In this document: positions 17,017 through 24,276 of the stretch, one piece after another
Layout of the letters: each line of letters opens with the position of its first letter
Position numbering within the stretch: the first letter of the stretch is position 1
From: UBA4744 sp963717135
GTDB lineage: Bacteria; Actinomycetota; Acidimicrobiia; Spongiisociales; UBA4744
DNA: 64,000 nucleotides
Direction of reading: 5' to 3'
Assembly (NCBI GenBank): GCA_963717135.1
Contig: CAVQVN010000009.1
Coordinates: 992,001 to 1,056,000 of the forward strand
The notes under the pieces: generated by a model
Seen by the model: the letters and a program-made list of their open reading frames with translations, nothing else
What the model was told of the DNA's origin: nothing
Database searches by the model: none
Position numbers and translations under genes: made by a program

Positions 17017-17993
17017 CAGAACACCACCTTGAAGACCGCCGTCACCAGGATGTTGGCCAGTGCGAGCGGAATGAGCCACTTCCAGGCCAAGCTTTGGAGC
17101 TGATCCTCCCGGAACCGGGGAAACGTCCACCGGAACCAGATGATCACGAACCCGATCGCCAGGATCTTCCCCACAAAGAAGAAGGGACCGGTCCAGGCGG
17201 CCGATACGCCCCAGAAGGCGTAGCCACCCAGGAACAGAGTGGAAGCGATGGCGGCCACCGCGAACATGCTGGCGTACTCGGCCAGGTAGAAGAACAGGAA
17301 CCGGAAACCCGAATACTCGGTCAGATAGCCGGAGATCAACTCGGACTCGGCGAGCGGCATGTCAAAAGGCGTTCTGCTCAGCTCCGCCAGCCCGGCGATC
17401 AGGAAGATGAAGAAGCCGACGAACTGGGTGAACACGAAGGGCCACCCCTGGGCGATCTGCGCCTCGACGATGCCCTGCATCGACATCGTGCCGGCCTGAA
17501 TCACTACCCCGACCACCGCCAGGACCAGCGGCAGCTCATAGGCGATCAGCTGGCCGGCCGCCCGCAAACCGCCCATCAGCGAGTACTTGTTGCCGGACGA
17601 CCAACCCGCTATCAAGACGCCGATGGTCCCCACCGAGGAGATGGCCAGCGCATAGAAGATGCCGAGATTGAGGTCGCGCACCACGAAGCCGCCGCCCGGA
17701 CCAAAAGGCAGGATCACAAACAACGTGGCGGTCGAGATCATCACCAGCACCGGGGCGATCTTGAAGACGGGCCGATCGGCGTTGTCGGGGATGATGTCTT
17801 CTTTCTGAATGAACTTCACACCATCGGCGAGTAGTTGTGCCCAACCGAAACGACCTCCGGCGAAATACGGGCCGATCCGGGATTGCATATGAGCCGAGAT
17901 CTTCAGCTCGCCGTACCCGAGCACCAGCGCCGTCACCGGAATCAAGGCGCCGATCACCACCAGCTTGATCGCCAATTCGAGCCAGAAGTTCAT
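17016..17993 (-). CDS. nuoH: NADH-quinone oxidoreductase subunit H
   Basis: 325 residues, about eight TM helices. It forms the quinone chamber and joins the peripheral and membrane arms. SRIGPYFAGGRFGWAQLLADG (TM1 loop), AELSRTPFDMPLAESELISG and the EYSGFRFLFFYLAEY segment are diagnostic. The GAAGGAGG site ahead of ATG 17993 is strong, so translation restarts here after the heptad array that separates it from nuoD. Confidence 0.96.
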   Translation of the reverse strand: MNFWLELAIKLVVIGALIPVTALVLGYGELKISAHMQSRIGPYFAGGRFGWAQLLADGVKFIQKEDIIPDNADRPVFKIAPVLVMISTATLFVILPFGPGGGFVVRDLNLGIFYALAISSVGTIGVLIAGWSSGNKYSLMGGLRAAGQLIAYELPLVLAVVGVVIQAGTMSMQGIVEAQIAQGWPFVFTQFVGFFIFLIAGLAELSRTPFDMPLAESELISGYLTEYSGFRFLFFYLAEYASMFAVAAIASTLFLGGYAFWGVSAAWTGPFFFVGKILAIGFVIIWFRWTFPRFREDQLQSLAWKWLIPLALANILVTAVFKVVF

Positions 17994-18019
17994 GTGCTCG
18001 CCTCCTTCGGAGCCGAGCA

Positions 18020-18082
18020 GTACCCAGTACCCAGTACCCAGTACCCAGACTGAGAACTGACAACTGAGAACTGATAACTGAC
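18020..18082. repeat. Heptad tandem array 6 between nuoD and nuoH (GTACCCA, then AACTGAN)
   Basis: Nine units without a break in period: four perfect GTACCCA, then GACTGAG, AACTGAC, AACTGAG, AACTGAT, AACTGAC. It is a composite of two different heptamers kept in phase. It occupies the only sizeable gap in the nuo operon, where nuoEFG lie in 14-gene operons. Confidence 0.9.
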
Positions 18083-18099
18083 CGAACGAAGTGAGGTCC

Positions 18100-19284
18100 T
18101 CATCGATCCACCTCGCCGAGCACGAAGTCGAAGCTGCCCATGATGGCGACGATGTCCGGGATCAAGGCCCCTTCCATGAGTTCGGGCAGCACGGAAATGT
18201 TGGAGAAGGAGGCGGTGCGGATCTTCAGGCGATAAGGGCCGCTGCCGCCCTCGGAGACGATGTAATAGCCCATCTCACCCTTGGGGTTCTCGGCCCTCAT
18301 GTACACCTCGCCCTTCGGCACCTTGATGACCTTCGGCACCTTGGCCTGGAGGGGTCCGGAGGGGATCGAGTCGATCGCCTGGATGACCATCTTGGCCGAC
18401 TCGCGAACCTCGTCGACCCGCACCTGGTACCGGGCCAGACAATCGCCCGCCTCCCGGGTAATCACATTGAAATCGAGTTGGTCGTACGGCAGGTAGTTCT
18501 CGACTTTGCGGAGATCGAACGCCACCCCCGAGCCGCGCAGGTTCGGTCCACTGACGCCGTAGGTTGCTCCCTGCTCCGGAGTCATCACGCCCACGCCTTT
18601 GGTGCGAGCGAAAAGGATCTCGTTTCCGCTGATGAGCTGGTCGAGTTCATCACACACGGCCAGCACCCGCCCCATCGCTTCCAGACCGCCCTCGTAGAAG
18701 CCTTTGGGCAGATCCTGTGTCTGCTTGCGAGTGTTCGACCCCGACCCGGCGGCAGGTTTGACCCCACCGAGACGGTTGAAGTTGAGGTGGAACCGCCCGC
18801 CGGTGGCCGACTCCATGAGGTCGAGGACCCGTTCTCTCTCTCGCAACGCAAAGAACATCGGGGTGCCCGCACCCAGTTCGAGCGGATAGGAACCGCAGAA
18901 GATCAGGTGTGAGCAGATCCGGGACATTTCCGTGAGGATCAGCCGGATGTATTGGGCCCGCTCCGGCACCTCCAATTCCATCAGACGCTCGGCGGCGACG
19001 ATGAAAGGAATCTCGTTCGAATAGCCGGCCACCCAATCGAGCCGGTTGATCAAAGCTGTGATCTGCGGGTAGGTCCGGACTTCGGAGATCTTCTCGTAAC
19101 CGCGGTGCATGTAGCCGATGACCGGTTTGATGTCGCGAACCCGCTCCCCATCGACCTGGGCCACCAGGCGGAGTACTCCGTGCGTGGATGGGTGCTGGGG
19201 ACCGATGTTGAGCGTCATCTCGGGGGTCACCAGCTCCACGGAGACCGCCACCTCGGAGAGGGCCATCTGGGCCTGGTGGTCCAT
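18100..19284 (-). CDS. nuoD: NADH-quinone oxidoreductase subunit D (49 kDa)
   Basis: 394 residues. Quinone-site subunit of the peripheral arm, derived from NiFe hydrogenase large subunits. NIGPQHPSTHGVLRL holds the quinone-binding His; GYMHRGYEKI and RGSGVAFDLRK are also conserved. It is separate from nuoC, not fused. Its ATG overlaps the nuoC stop by one base (TAATG). Confidence 0.96.
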   Translation of the reverse strand: MDHQAQMALSEVAVSVELVTPEMTLNIGPQHPSTHGVLRLVAQVDGERVRDIKPVIGYMHRGYEKISEVRTYPQITALINRLDWVAGYSNEIPFIVAAERLMELEVPERAQYIRLILTEMSRICSHLIFCGSYPLELGAGTPMFFALRERERVLDLMESATGGRFHLNFNRLGGVKPAAGSGSNTRKQTQDLPKGFYEGGLEAMGRVLAVCDELDQLISGNEILFARTKGVGVMTPEQGATYGVSGPNLRGSGVAFDLRKVENYLPYDQLDFNVITREAGDCLARYQVRVDEVRESAKMVIQAIDSIPSGPLQAKVPKVIKVPKGEVYMRAENPKGEMGYYIVSEGGSGPYRLKIRTASFSNISVLPELMEGALIPDIVAIMGSFDFVLGEVDR

Positions 19285-19865
19285 TACGCTTCCGGATTCT
19301 CGGTCGACGGCATGGGTTCGACATCCACGTTGCCCGGCCAGGGCTTCACCTCGCGGCTCAGCAGCGGAAACGACTTGCGGAGCGGGTTCCCCTCGAAATC
19401 TTCAACCAGATACAGCTTCACGAGATGGGGGTGTCCGACAAAATCGATACCGAACATCTCGAAAGCTTCCCGCTCGTGCCAGTTGGCCCCCCGATAGACC
19501 CCGGTGGCACTCTCCAGAGTCGGGTCGTCCTTGGATACGTCGGTGGAGAGTGTGATTCGCTTGCCTTCCGACAGGTCGCCGACCGTGCAAAGAACCTCAA
19601 AACGCTCGTCGATCTCCTCGGCGGGCGGGTCGCCCACTTCGACCTCGTTTGACCAGTCAACGGCCGAGAGCCAGGAGAAGAAGATCAAGCCGAGCTCATC
19701 GCGGGCTTTGGTGAGCGCCTCGATCCATTGGTCCTTGCGGACGTGTGCTTTGATCATCCCGTGGCGGACGATCACGGGTTCCGCGTTGAGAACGTCGGCT
19801 ATATGCTCCGCGTAGGCGAAGAGCAATTCGTGGGGATCGGCGGTGTCAGGCGGGTTGTTCGGCAC
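19284..19865 (-). CDS. nuoC: NADH-quinone oxidoreductase subunit C (30 kDa)
   Basis: I start it at GTG 19865 (about 193 residues), with AGGAGAAG upstream and a 20-base overlap with nuoB. The open frame continues to 19922, but the added residues (Arg/Ser-rich) are an antisense-like extension over nuoB. The conserved signature WHEREAFEMFGIDFVGHPHL is present near residues 130-150. It packs against NuoD in the peripheral arm. Confidence 0.92.
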   Translation of the reverse strand: MPNNPPDTADPHELLFAYAEHIADVLNAEPVIVRHGMIKAHVRKDQWIEALTKARDELGLIFFSWLSAVDWSNEVEVGDPPAEEIDERFEVLCTVGDLSEGKRITLSTDVSKDDPTLESATGVYRGANWHEREAFEMFGIDFVGHPHLVKLYLVEDFEGNPLRKSFPLLSREVKPWPGNVDVEPMPSTENPEA

Positions 19866-20343
19866 GCTGATTCCACTTCTCCTGGAGGTTCTCGTTCTGG
19901 ATTTTCTTCTGGAGGAGAACAATCCCCTCCATCAGCGCCTCGGGACGGGGCGGGCATCCGGGCACATACACGTCGACGGGGATGATCTGATCTACGCCCT
20001 TGGTGACCGAGTAGGAATCCCAGTAGGGGCCGCCGCAATTGGCGCAGGATCCCATCGAGATCACGTATTTGGGATCGGGCATCTGCTCGTAGAGGCGGCG
20101 CACGGCCGGAGCCATCTTGTCGGTCACCGTCCCGGCCACGATCATCAAGTCGGCCTGGCGGGGCGAGGCGGGCAGCGGAATGATCCCAAACCGCATCATG
20201 TCGAAGCGGGGGCCGGCCGCGGCGATCATCTCAATCGCACAGCAGGCGAGCCCGAACTGGTACATCCACAACGAGTATTTGCGACCCCAGTTGAGCAGCC
20301 AGGACACCGGTTTGGGCATCCCGAATCGTTCGATCACTCCCAC
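19846..20343 (-). CDS. nuoB: NADH-quinone oxidoreductase subunit B (cluster N2)
   Basis: 165 residues. Carries the terminal [4Fe-4S] cluster N2: adjacent Cys pair in FGLACCAIEM, one Cys in SMGSCANCGGPY and one in VYVPGCPPRPEAL. This arrangement is diagnostic. GTG 20343 is used here; a GTG at 20337 that overlaps the nuoA stop (GTGA) is an alternative two residues later. Confidence 0.96.
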   Translation of the reverse strand: MGVIERFGMPKPVSWLLNWGRKYSLWMYQFGLACCAIEMIAAAGPRFDMMRFGIIPLPASPRQADLMIVAGTVTDKMAPAVRRLYEQMPDPKYVISMGSCANCGGPYWDSYSVTKGVDQIIPVDVYVPGCPPRPEALMEGIVLLQKKIQNENLQEKWNQRAEQPA

Positions 20344-20699
20344 TTGAGGACTCCCTTGCGGATCGCGAAGACGAGGCCCAACAGCAAGACGACAATGAAG
20401 ATGCCCATCTCGACGAGGCCGAACACGCCGAGTCGCTCGAGGATGATCGCCCAGGGGAAGATGTAGACGGCTTCGACATCAAAGATGACGAACAGCAGAC
20501 CAAAGATGTAGTACCTGATTTGCGATTGGCTCCAATCGGTACCGACCGGATCGACACCGCACTCGTAGGTCAAGAGCTTGGCGGGGTGAGGGTGGGCGGG
20601 ACGGAAAATGGAGGCAACTCCGAGCAAGGCGAGCACCAGAACGACACCGAGCGCCGCAAACGCGGCCACCGTCACATAGTCCTGAAAGTACGGACTCAC
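20334..20699 (-). CDS. nuoA: NADH-quinone oxidoreductase subunit A
   Basis: 121 residues, three TM helices, first gene of the nuo operon. KLLTYECGVDPVGTDWSQ is the conserved TM1-2 loop at the quinone chamber, and FVIFDVEAVYIFPWA is the conserved TM2 segment with its acidic residues. The operon promoter must lie in the 142-bp gap shared with the divergent dehalogenase gene. Confidence 0.96.
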   Translation of the reverse strand: MSPYFQDYVTVAAFAALGVVLVLALLGVASIFRPAHPHPAKLLTYECGVDPVGTDWSQSQIRYYIFGLLFVIFDVEAVYIFPWAIILERLGVFGLVEMGIFIVVLLLGLVFAIRKGVLKWE

Positions 20700-20841
20700 T
20701 CGACCTACCCCTCGTGCTCAAACAGGTGCGCACTCCGTGCCAGGCCGGGAGTATAGGAAGTCCTGATCGGCGCTCCCAAGTTTGCGCCGTCGACGATCGT
20801 TCGAGCAGGTACCGTGGGGACTCAGCCATCCGGGAGGTGCG

Positions 20842-21705
20842 ATGAAGTCTGAGAAGGAGCGGGCCGGCGTGCTCGGACACTCGATGGCCTACATCGAGGT
20901 CGGGAAAGGTGATCCGATCGTTTTCCTGCACGGCAACCCGACCTCGTCGTATCTGTGGCGCAACGTCATTCCCCACCTCGCAGAGCACGGCCGGTGCATC
21001 GCACCGGACCTGTTGGGGATGGGTGATTCACAGAAACAAACCCCCAGTGGACCGGGGACTTACCGGTTCTTGGAACACAGCTCGTATCTCGATTCTCTGT
21101 TCGAGGTGCTCGGCGTTCAGAAGAACGTGACGCTGGTGCTCCACGACTGGGGCTCGGCATTGGGTTTCGATTGGGCCGGGCGCCACCGCAATTCGGTAAA
21201 GGGGATCGCCTATATGGAGGCGATTGTGCGGCCGGTTACCTGGGATGAATGGCCCGAGGACGCCCGGAGCTTCTTCCAGAGGCTTCGCTCGGAGGAAGGC
21301 GAAGAGATGATCCTGGCCCGCAATCTCTTCATCGAGCGGGTGCTCCCCAACTCGATCATGCGAGATCTGACCGAGACGGAGTTGAACGAGTACCGCAGGC
21401 CCTACGTGGACGTCGGTGAAGCCCGGCGGCCGATGCTCACCTGGCCGAGAGAGATCCCCATCGACGGCGCTCCCGCCGACGTGCACCGGATCGTCGACGG
21501 CTATTCGAAATGGCTGGCCACGAGCGAGATTCCCAAGCTGTTCATCAACGCCGACCCGGGTTCGATCCTGGTGGGCGCCCAGCGCGAGTTCTGCCGCACC
21601 TGGCCAAACCAGGCGGAAGTGACCGTCAAAGGTATCCACTTCATCCAGGAGGACTCACCAAACGAGATCGGGAGGGCCATCGCGGCGTGGCACGAAGGGC
21701 TCTGA
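20842..21705 (+). CDS. Haloalkane dehalogenase (HLD-II-like alpha/beta hydrolase)
   Basis: 287 residues from ATG 20842 (GGAGGTGCG upstream). The open frame extends back to 20782 without conservation. Catalytic pentad of the DhaA/LinB type: nucleophile D102 and halide Trp W103 in LHDWGSALGFDWA, second halide ligand N32 in HGNPTSSYLWRN, acid E126 in AYMEAIVRP, base H266 in KGIHFIQED. This placement of acid and Asn/Trp halide pair fits subfamily II. It should cleave carbon-halogen bonds in the cytoplasm; the real substrate is unknown. It is monocistronic and divergent from nuoA. Confidence 0.88.
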   Translation: MKSEKERAGVLGHSMAYIEVGKGDPIVFLHGNPTSSYLWRNVIPHLAEHGRCIAPDLLGMGDSQKQTPSGPGTYRFLEHSSYLDSLFEVLGVQKNVTLVLHDWGSALGFDWAGRHRNSVKGIAYMEAIVRPVTWDEWPEDARSFFQRLRSEEGEEMILARNLFIERVLPNSIMRDLTETELNEYRRPYVDVGEARRPMLTWPREIPIDGAPADVHRIVDGYSKWLATSEIPKLFINADPGSILVGAQREFCRTWPNQAEVTVKGIHFIQEDSPNEIGRAIAAWHEGL

Positions 21706-21707
21706 GA

Positions 21708-21777
21708 GGTTTCAGGTTTCAAGTTTCAGGTTTCGTCTATAACGGATGACTGATGACTGATTACTCGATTCCCGACT
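21708..21777. repeat. Heptad tandem array 7 running into a start codon (GGTTTCA, then CTGATGA)
   Basis: Ten consecutive steps: GGTTTCA, GGTTTCA, AGTTTCA, GGTTTCG, TCTATAA, CGGATGA, CTGATGA, CTGATTA, CTCGATT, CCCGACT. It starts three bases after the dehalogenase stop and continues through the first eight codons of the next gene (start 21753). Confidence 0.85.
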
Positions 21778-22853
21778 ACTCCGGGGGGAGCTTGCTCAAT
21801 CTGGTGGCGGAGATCGAGCGACGGCTCACCGGTTCTGCCCGGGCCGCCGGGCTTCACACCCGGCTCGCCGATCAGATCCCGGCGGCCGACACCTACGTGC
21901 TTCTGCTGTTCGACGGCCTGGGCGATCATCAGCTCGAGCATCCCGGCGCCGGGCCGCTCCGGAAAGCACGGGCCGATGCTATCGATGCCGTCTTCCCCAC
22001 CACGACCAGTGTCAATTTGGCGACCGTTGTCACCGGTTTGGCTCCCGCGGCTCACGGGTTGATTGCTCATCAGCTCTACGTACCGGCCGTGGATCGAGTA
22101 GTGAACACCCTCAAGTGGACCACCCCGTGGGGCGACCCGGTTGAGATCGACCACCCCACGTTCCTTCCGGCTCCCAACCTCTTCGAGCGTCTCCGGGTCG
22201 CCGGTATCGAGTCGATCACAGTGCAACCCGGCAACTTCGAGGACAGCCCGCTGAGCCGGGTTCTGTACCGGGGGAGCCGCTATGAGGCTGCCTGGACCGT
22301 AGGTGAGATTGTCGATGCCACGGTGCAACTCGCCGGGGTGGGCGGCCGCTTCATCTTCACGTATTTCCCTAATGTGGATGTCACCGCCCACGTCAACGGA
22401 CAGGACTCCGCAGAGTACGCCGCGGCCCTGTCGACGGCTGCCGCGATCTGGGACCGGATCGCCGCTGCCCTCCCGGCCCACGCGGTGATGTTGGGAACGG
22501 CCGACCACGGTCACATCGATTACGCCGAGCAAGACAAGGTCTTCCTCCCGCACCAACCGGGCCCGGAGTTCTACGGTGATCCGCGCGCCGTCCTGATTCG
22601 CCGGGTCGACGAGGAGCTGTCGGCAAGTCTCTCCGGCCTTCCGGGTCGGGTGATCGAAGCCTCCGAGTATCGAGCCTGGTTGGGTCCGGGTCCGGACCAT
22701 CCGAACCTGGCCGATCGACTGCCGGAGACCGTCCTGCTGGCGGACCGCGGCCGCTTACTCATCTCCCGGTTCATGGACAGACGGCTGACCGGCTATCACG
22801 GGGGTTTGGCGGAAGCGGAGCTGCGGATACCGCTCCTGCTGGCGGGCGGTTAG
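21753..22853 (+). CDS. Alkaline-phosphatase-superfamily phosphodiesterase/nucleotide pyrophosphatase-like
   Basis: 366 residues. VLLLFDGLGDHQLEH has the first metal-binding Asp, FPTTTSVNLATVVTGL the nucleophile Thr region, YFPNVDVTAHVNG the Asp/His pair and LGTADHGHIDY the DHGH metal site. Together these define the type I phosphodiesterase branch of the alkaline phosphatase superfamily. There is no signal peptide, so it is probably cytoplasmic. The N-terminus MTDYSIPDYS is encoded by a 7-bp repeat array, so the functional start could be further in. Substrate unknown. Confidence 0.75.
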   Translation: MTDYSIPDYSGGSLLNLVAEIERRLTGSARAAGLHTRLADQIPAADTYVLLLFDGLGDHQLEHPGAGPLRKARADAIDAVFPTTTSVNLATVVTGLAPAAHGLIAHQLYVPAVDRVVNTLKWTTPWGDPVEIDHPTFLPAPNLFERLRVAGIESITVQPGNFEDSPLSRVLYRGSRYEAAWTVGEIVDATVQLAGVGGRFIFTYFPNVDVTAHVNGQDSAEYAAALSTAAAIWDRIAAALPAHAVMLGTADHGHIDYAEQDKVFLPHQPGPEFYGDPRAVLIRRVDEELSASLSGLPGRVIEASEYRAWLGPGPDHPNLADRLPETVLLADRGRLLISRFMDRRLTGYHGGLAEAELRIPLLLAGG

Positions 22854-22912
22854 GGCACTCAAGAACGAGGCACACGCCGCCGAAAATAGGGAGAATCGAA
22901 TCGGGAGCCACA

Positions 22913-23644
22913 ATGAGACCGTGCCCACACTGCGGCGCCGACGTCGGCGACGCCTCGCCCGCGTATTGCCCGACTTGTCGTGGCCCGCTCCTGGGTCAGC
23001 GGAGGGAGATACCGCCGCCACCCCCCGGGGTTGAGTTCGACCGGTCCGCCGACCCTTTCAAGCTCGAAGGACAGGATGCCGAGTCGTACGTGGCTGCCCA
23101 CGAGCCGCCCCCGGCACCCGTCATGGCACCGTCGCGCGGCTTTCCTCTCAAGAACGTTTTGCGCGTTGGGTTCCTTCTGCTGGTCCTCGGTCCCGTGGTC
23201 TGGGGCGCCGTCGACGGGGCTATCAACGGAGCCGACCGGAGCGATTCGGGTGTCATCTCGGAAGCGGGCGACCTCGAAGTGACCGAACTCCGGGCCGGCG
23301 ACTGCTTCAATCTCCCGGAGGGGACGGCGGACAATGAAGAGATCCAGGAGGTCGAAGCGGTTCCGTGCACCGACCTCCATGAGAACGAGGTCTATGTGGT
23401 CACCAACTACGTTGCCTCAGACTCCTTCCCGGGGGAATCGGCCCTTTGGGATTTCGCCGATCAGTTCTGCCTGACCGCCTTCGAGACGTACGTGAGCGCG
23501 GCCTACGAGGATTCCGTTCTCGATTTCGGGTATTTCTACCCGAGCCGGGAGGGCTGGGACGATGGCGACCACGCAATCACTTGCGTCCTCTACGACTACA
23601 ACGGGGTGATGCTGACCGGCTCGATGCGAGGCTCCGGCGGGTAG
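22913..23644 (+). CDS. Zinc-ribbon membrane protein with septum-formation (PF13845-like) domain
   Basis: 243 residues. N-terminal zinc ribbon (CPHCG at residues 4-8, CPTC about 23-26), a Pro-rich linker, one TM helix at about residues 83-104, then an extracytoplasmic domain. LRAGDCFNLPEG and VEAVPCTDLHENEVYVV match the GDCF/VPCxxPHxxEV pattern of the actinobacterial septum-formation domain. The paired Cys probably form a disulfide. The role in division is inferred from the domain name only; no division gene is adjacent. Confidence 0.72.
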   Translation: MRPCPHCGADVGDASPAYCPTCRGPLLGQRREIPPPPPGVEFDRSADPFKLEGQDAESYVAAHEPPPAPVMAPSRGFPLKNVLRVGFLLLVLGPVVWGAVDGAINGADRSDSGVISEAGDLEVTELRAGDCFNLPEGTADNEEIQEVEAVPCTDLHENEVYVVTNYVASDSFPGESALWDFADQFCLTAFETYVSAAYEDSVLDFGYFYPSREGWDDGDHAITCVLYDYNGVMLTGSMRGSGG

Positions 23645-23648
23645 CCTC

Positions 23649-24224
23649 CTACTCCTTCAGCAATCCGTAGAGAAGCAGACCGCTGAGCGTTGAATAAATG
23701 TCGGTGGGGCTCAATCCCCTCGAGGACAACACCGAACTCTCCGGCAGGGTCATCACCACTTCCCAGAACAGAGCTTCGACCACATCCTTGTCGAGACCGG
23801 GGCGCAGACGACCTTCACGTTTCGCTCGTCCGTAGAGCTCGTCGAAGATCGCCCGGAGCAGCTGTCTCCGGCCCTTGCGAAGATCGGCGTGGATCTCCGG
23901 GTGAAGTGTCTCCAGTTCCGCCATTCCAGACATGAACCCGAGCGGCACCGTGCTCAACTCGGCAGCCATCCGGGTCAGAAAACCATCGAGATCCCTCTCC
24001 TCTTCGAGAGCCTCACGGATTCGATCGAATGCAGCATTGACTTGAAGGAAGGCCTCGCCGATCAGCTGCTGGCGGTCGGAAAAATGCCGGTACACCGTGA
24101 CCCTGGTCACCCCGGCCCGGTCCGCCACATCATCGATCGAGGTCTTCCGGATCCCCTGCTGCAGGAACAGGTCGAGGCCGGCCCGCAAGATCCGATCCCG
24201 GGTGTTGTTTGAGTTTCCGGTCAT
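23649..24224 (-). CDS. TetR-family transcriptional regulator
   Basis: 191 residues. The N-terminal helix-turn-helix spans about residues 8-55 (RILRAGLDLFLQQGIRKTSI, DDVADRAGVTRVTVYRHF). The C-terminal ligand domain is all helical. It is divergent from the MMPL exporter gene with a 52-bp AT-rich gap that contains TTGTA half-sites. The usual arrangement is a repressor controlling itself and the exporter, released by an exporter substrate; that is inference from layout. Confidence 0.88.
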   Translation of the reverse strand: MTGNSNNTRDRILRAGLDLFLQQGIRKTSIDDVADRAGVTRVTVYRHFSDRQQLIGEAFLQVNAAFDRIREALEEERDLDGFLTRMAAELSTVPLGFMSGMAELETLHPEIHADLRKGRRQLLRAIFDELYGRAKREGRLRPGLDKDVVEALFWEVVMTLPESSVLSSRGLSPTDIYSTLSGLLLYGLLKE

Positions 24225-24276
24225 GTTACAATCATTACTTGTAGTGTATCATTTGTAGCCCGCCAGGAGATCATCG
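24225..24276. promoter_or_regulatory. AT-rich divergent promoter/operator between tetR and the MMPL gene
   Basis: A strikingly AT-rich gap in a GC-rich region. It holds TACAA at 24227-24231, TTGTA at 24239-24243 and TTGTA at 24253-24257. The first and second form an inverted repeat (17 bp overall); the first and third form a wider one, TACAATCAT against ATCATTTGTA. This is the likely TetR operator overlapping both promoters. Confidence 0.6.

Noticed and set aside
16558..17130. 190-residue long form of NuoI
   Set aside because: The extra N-terminal residues lie inside nuoH and are not family-like; the ATG at 17016 overlaps the nuoH stop as in the rest of the operon.
18020..18082. Repeat array considered as CRISPR
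   Set aside because: Units are 7 bp with no spacers between them and no cas genes anywhere in the window.
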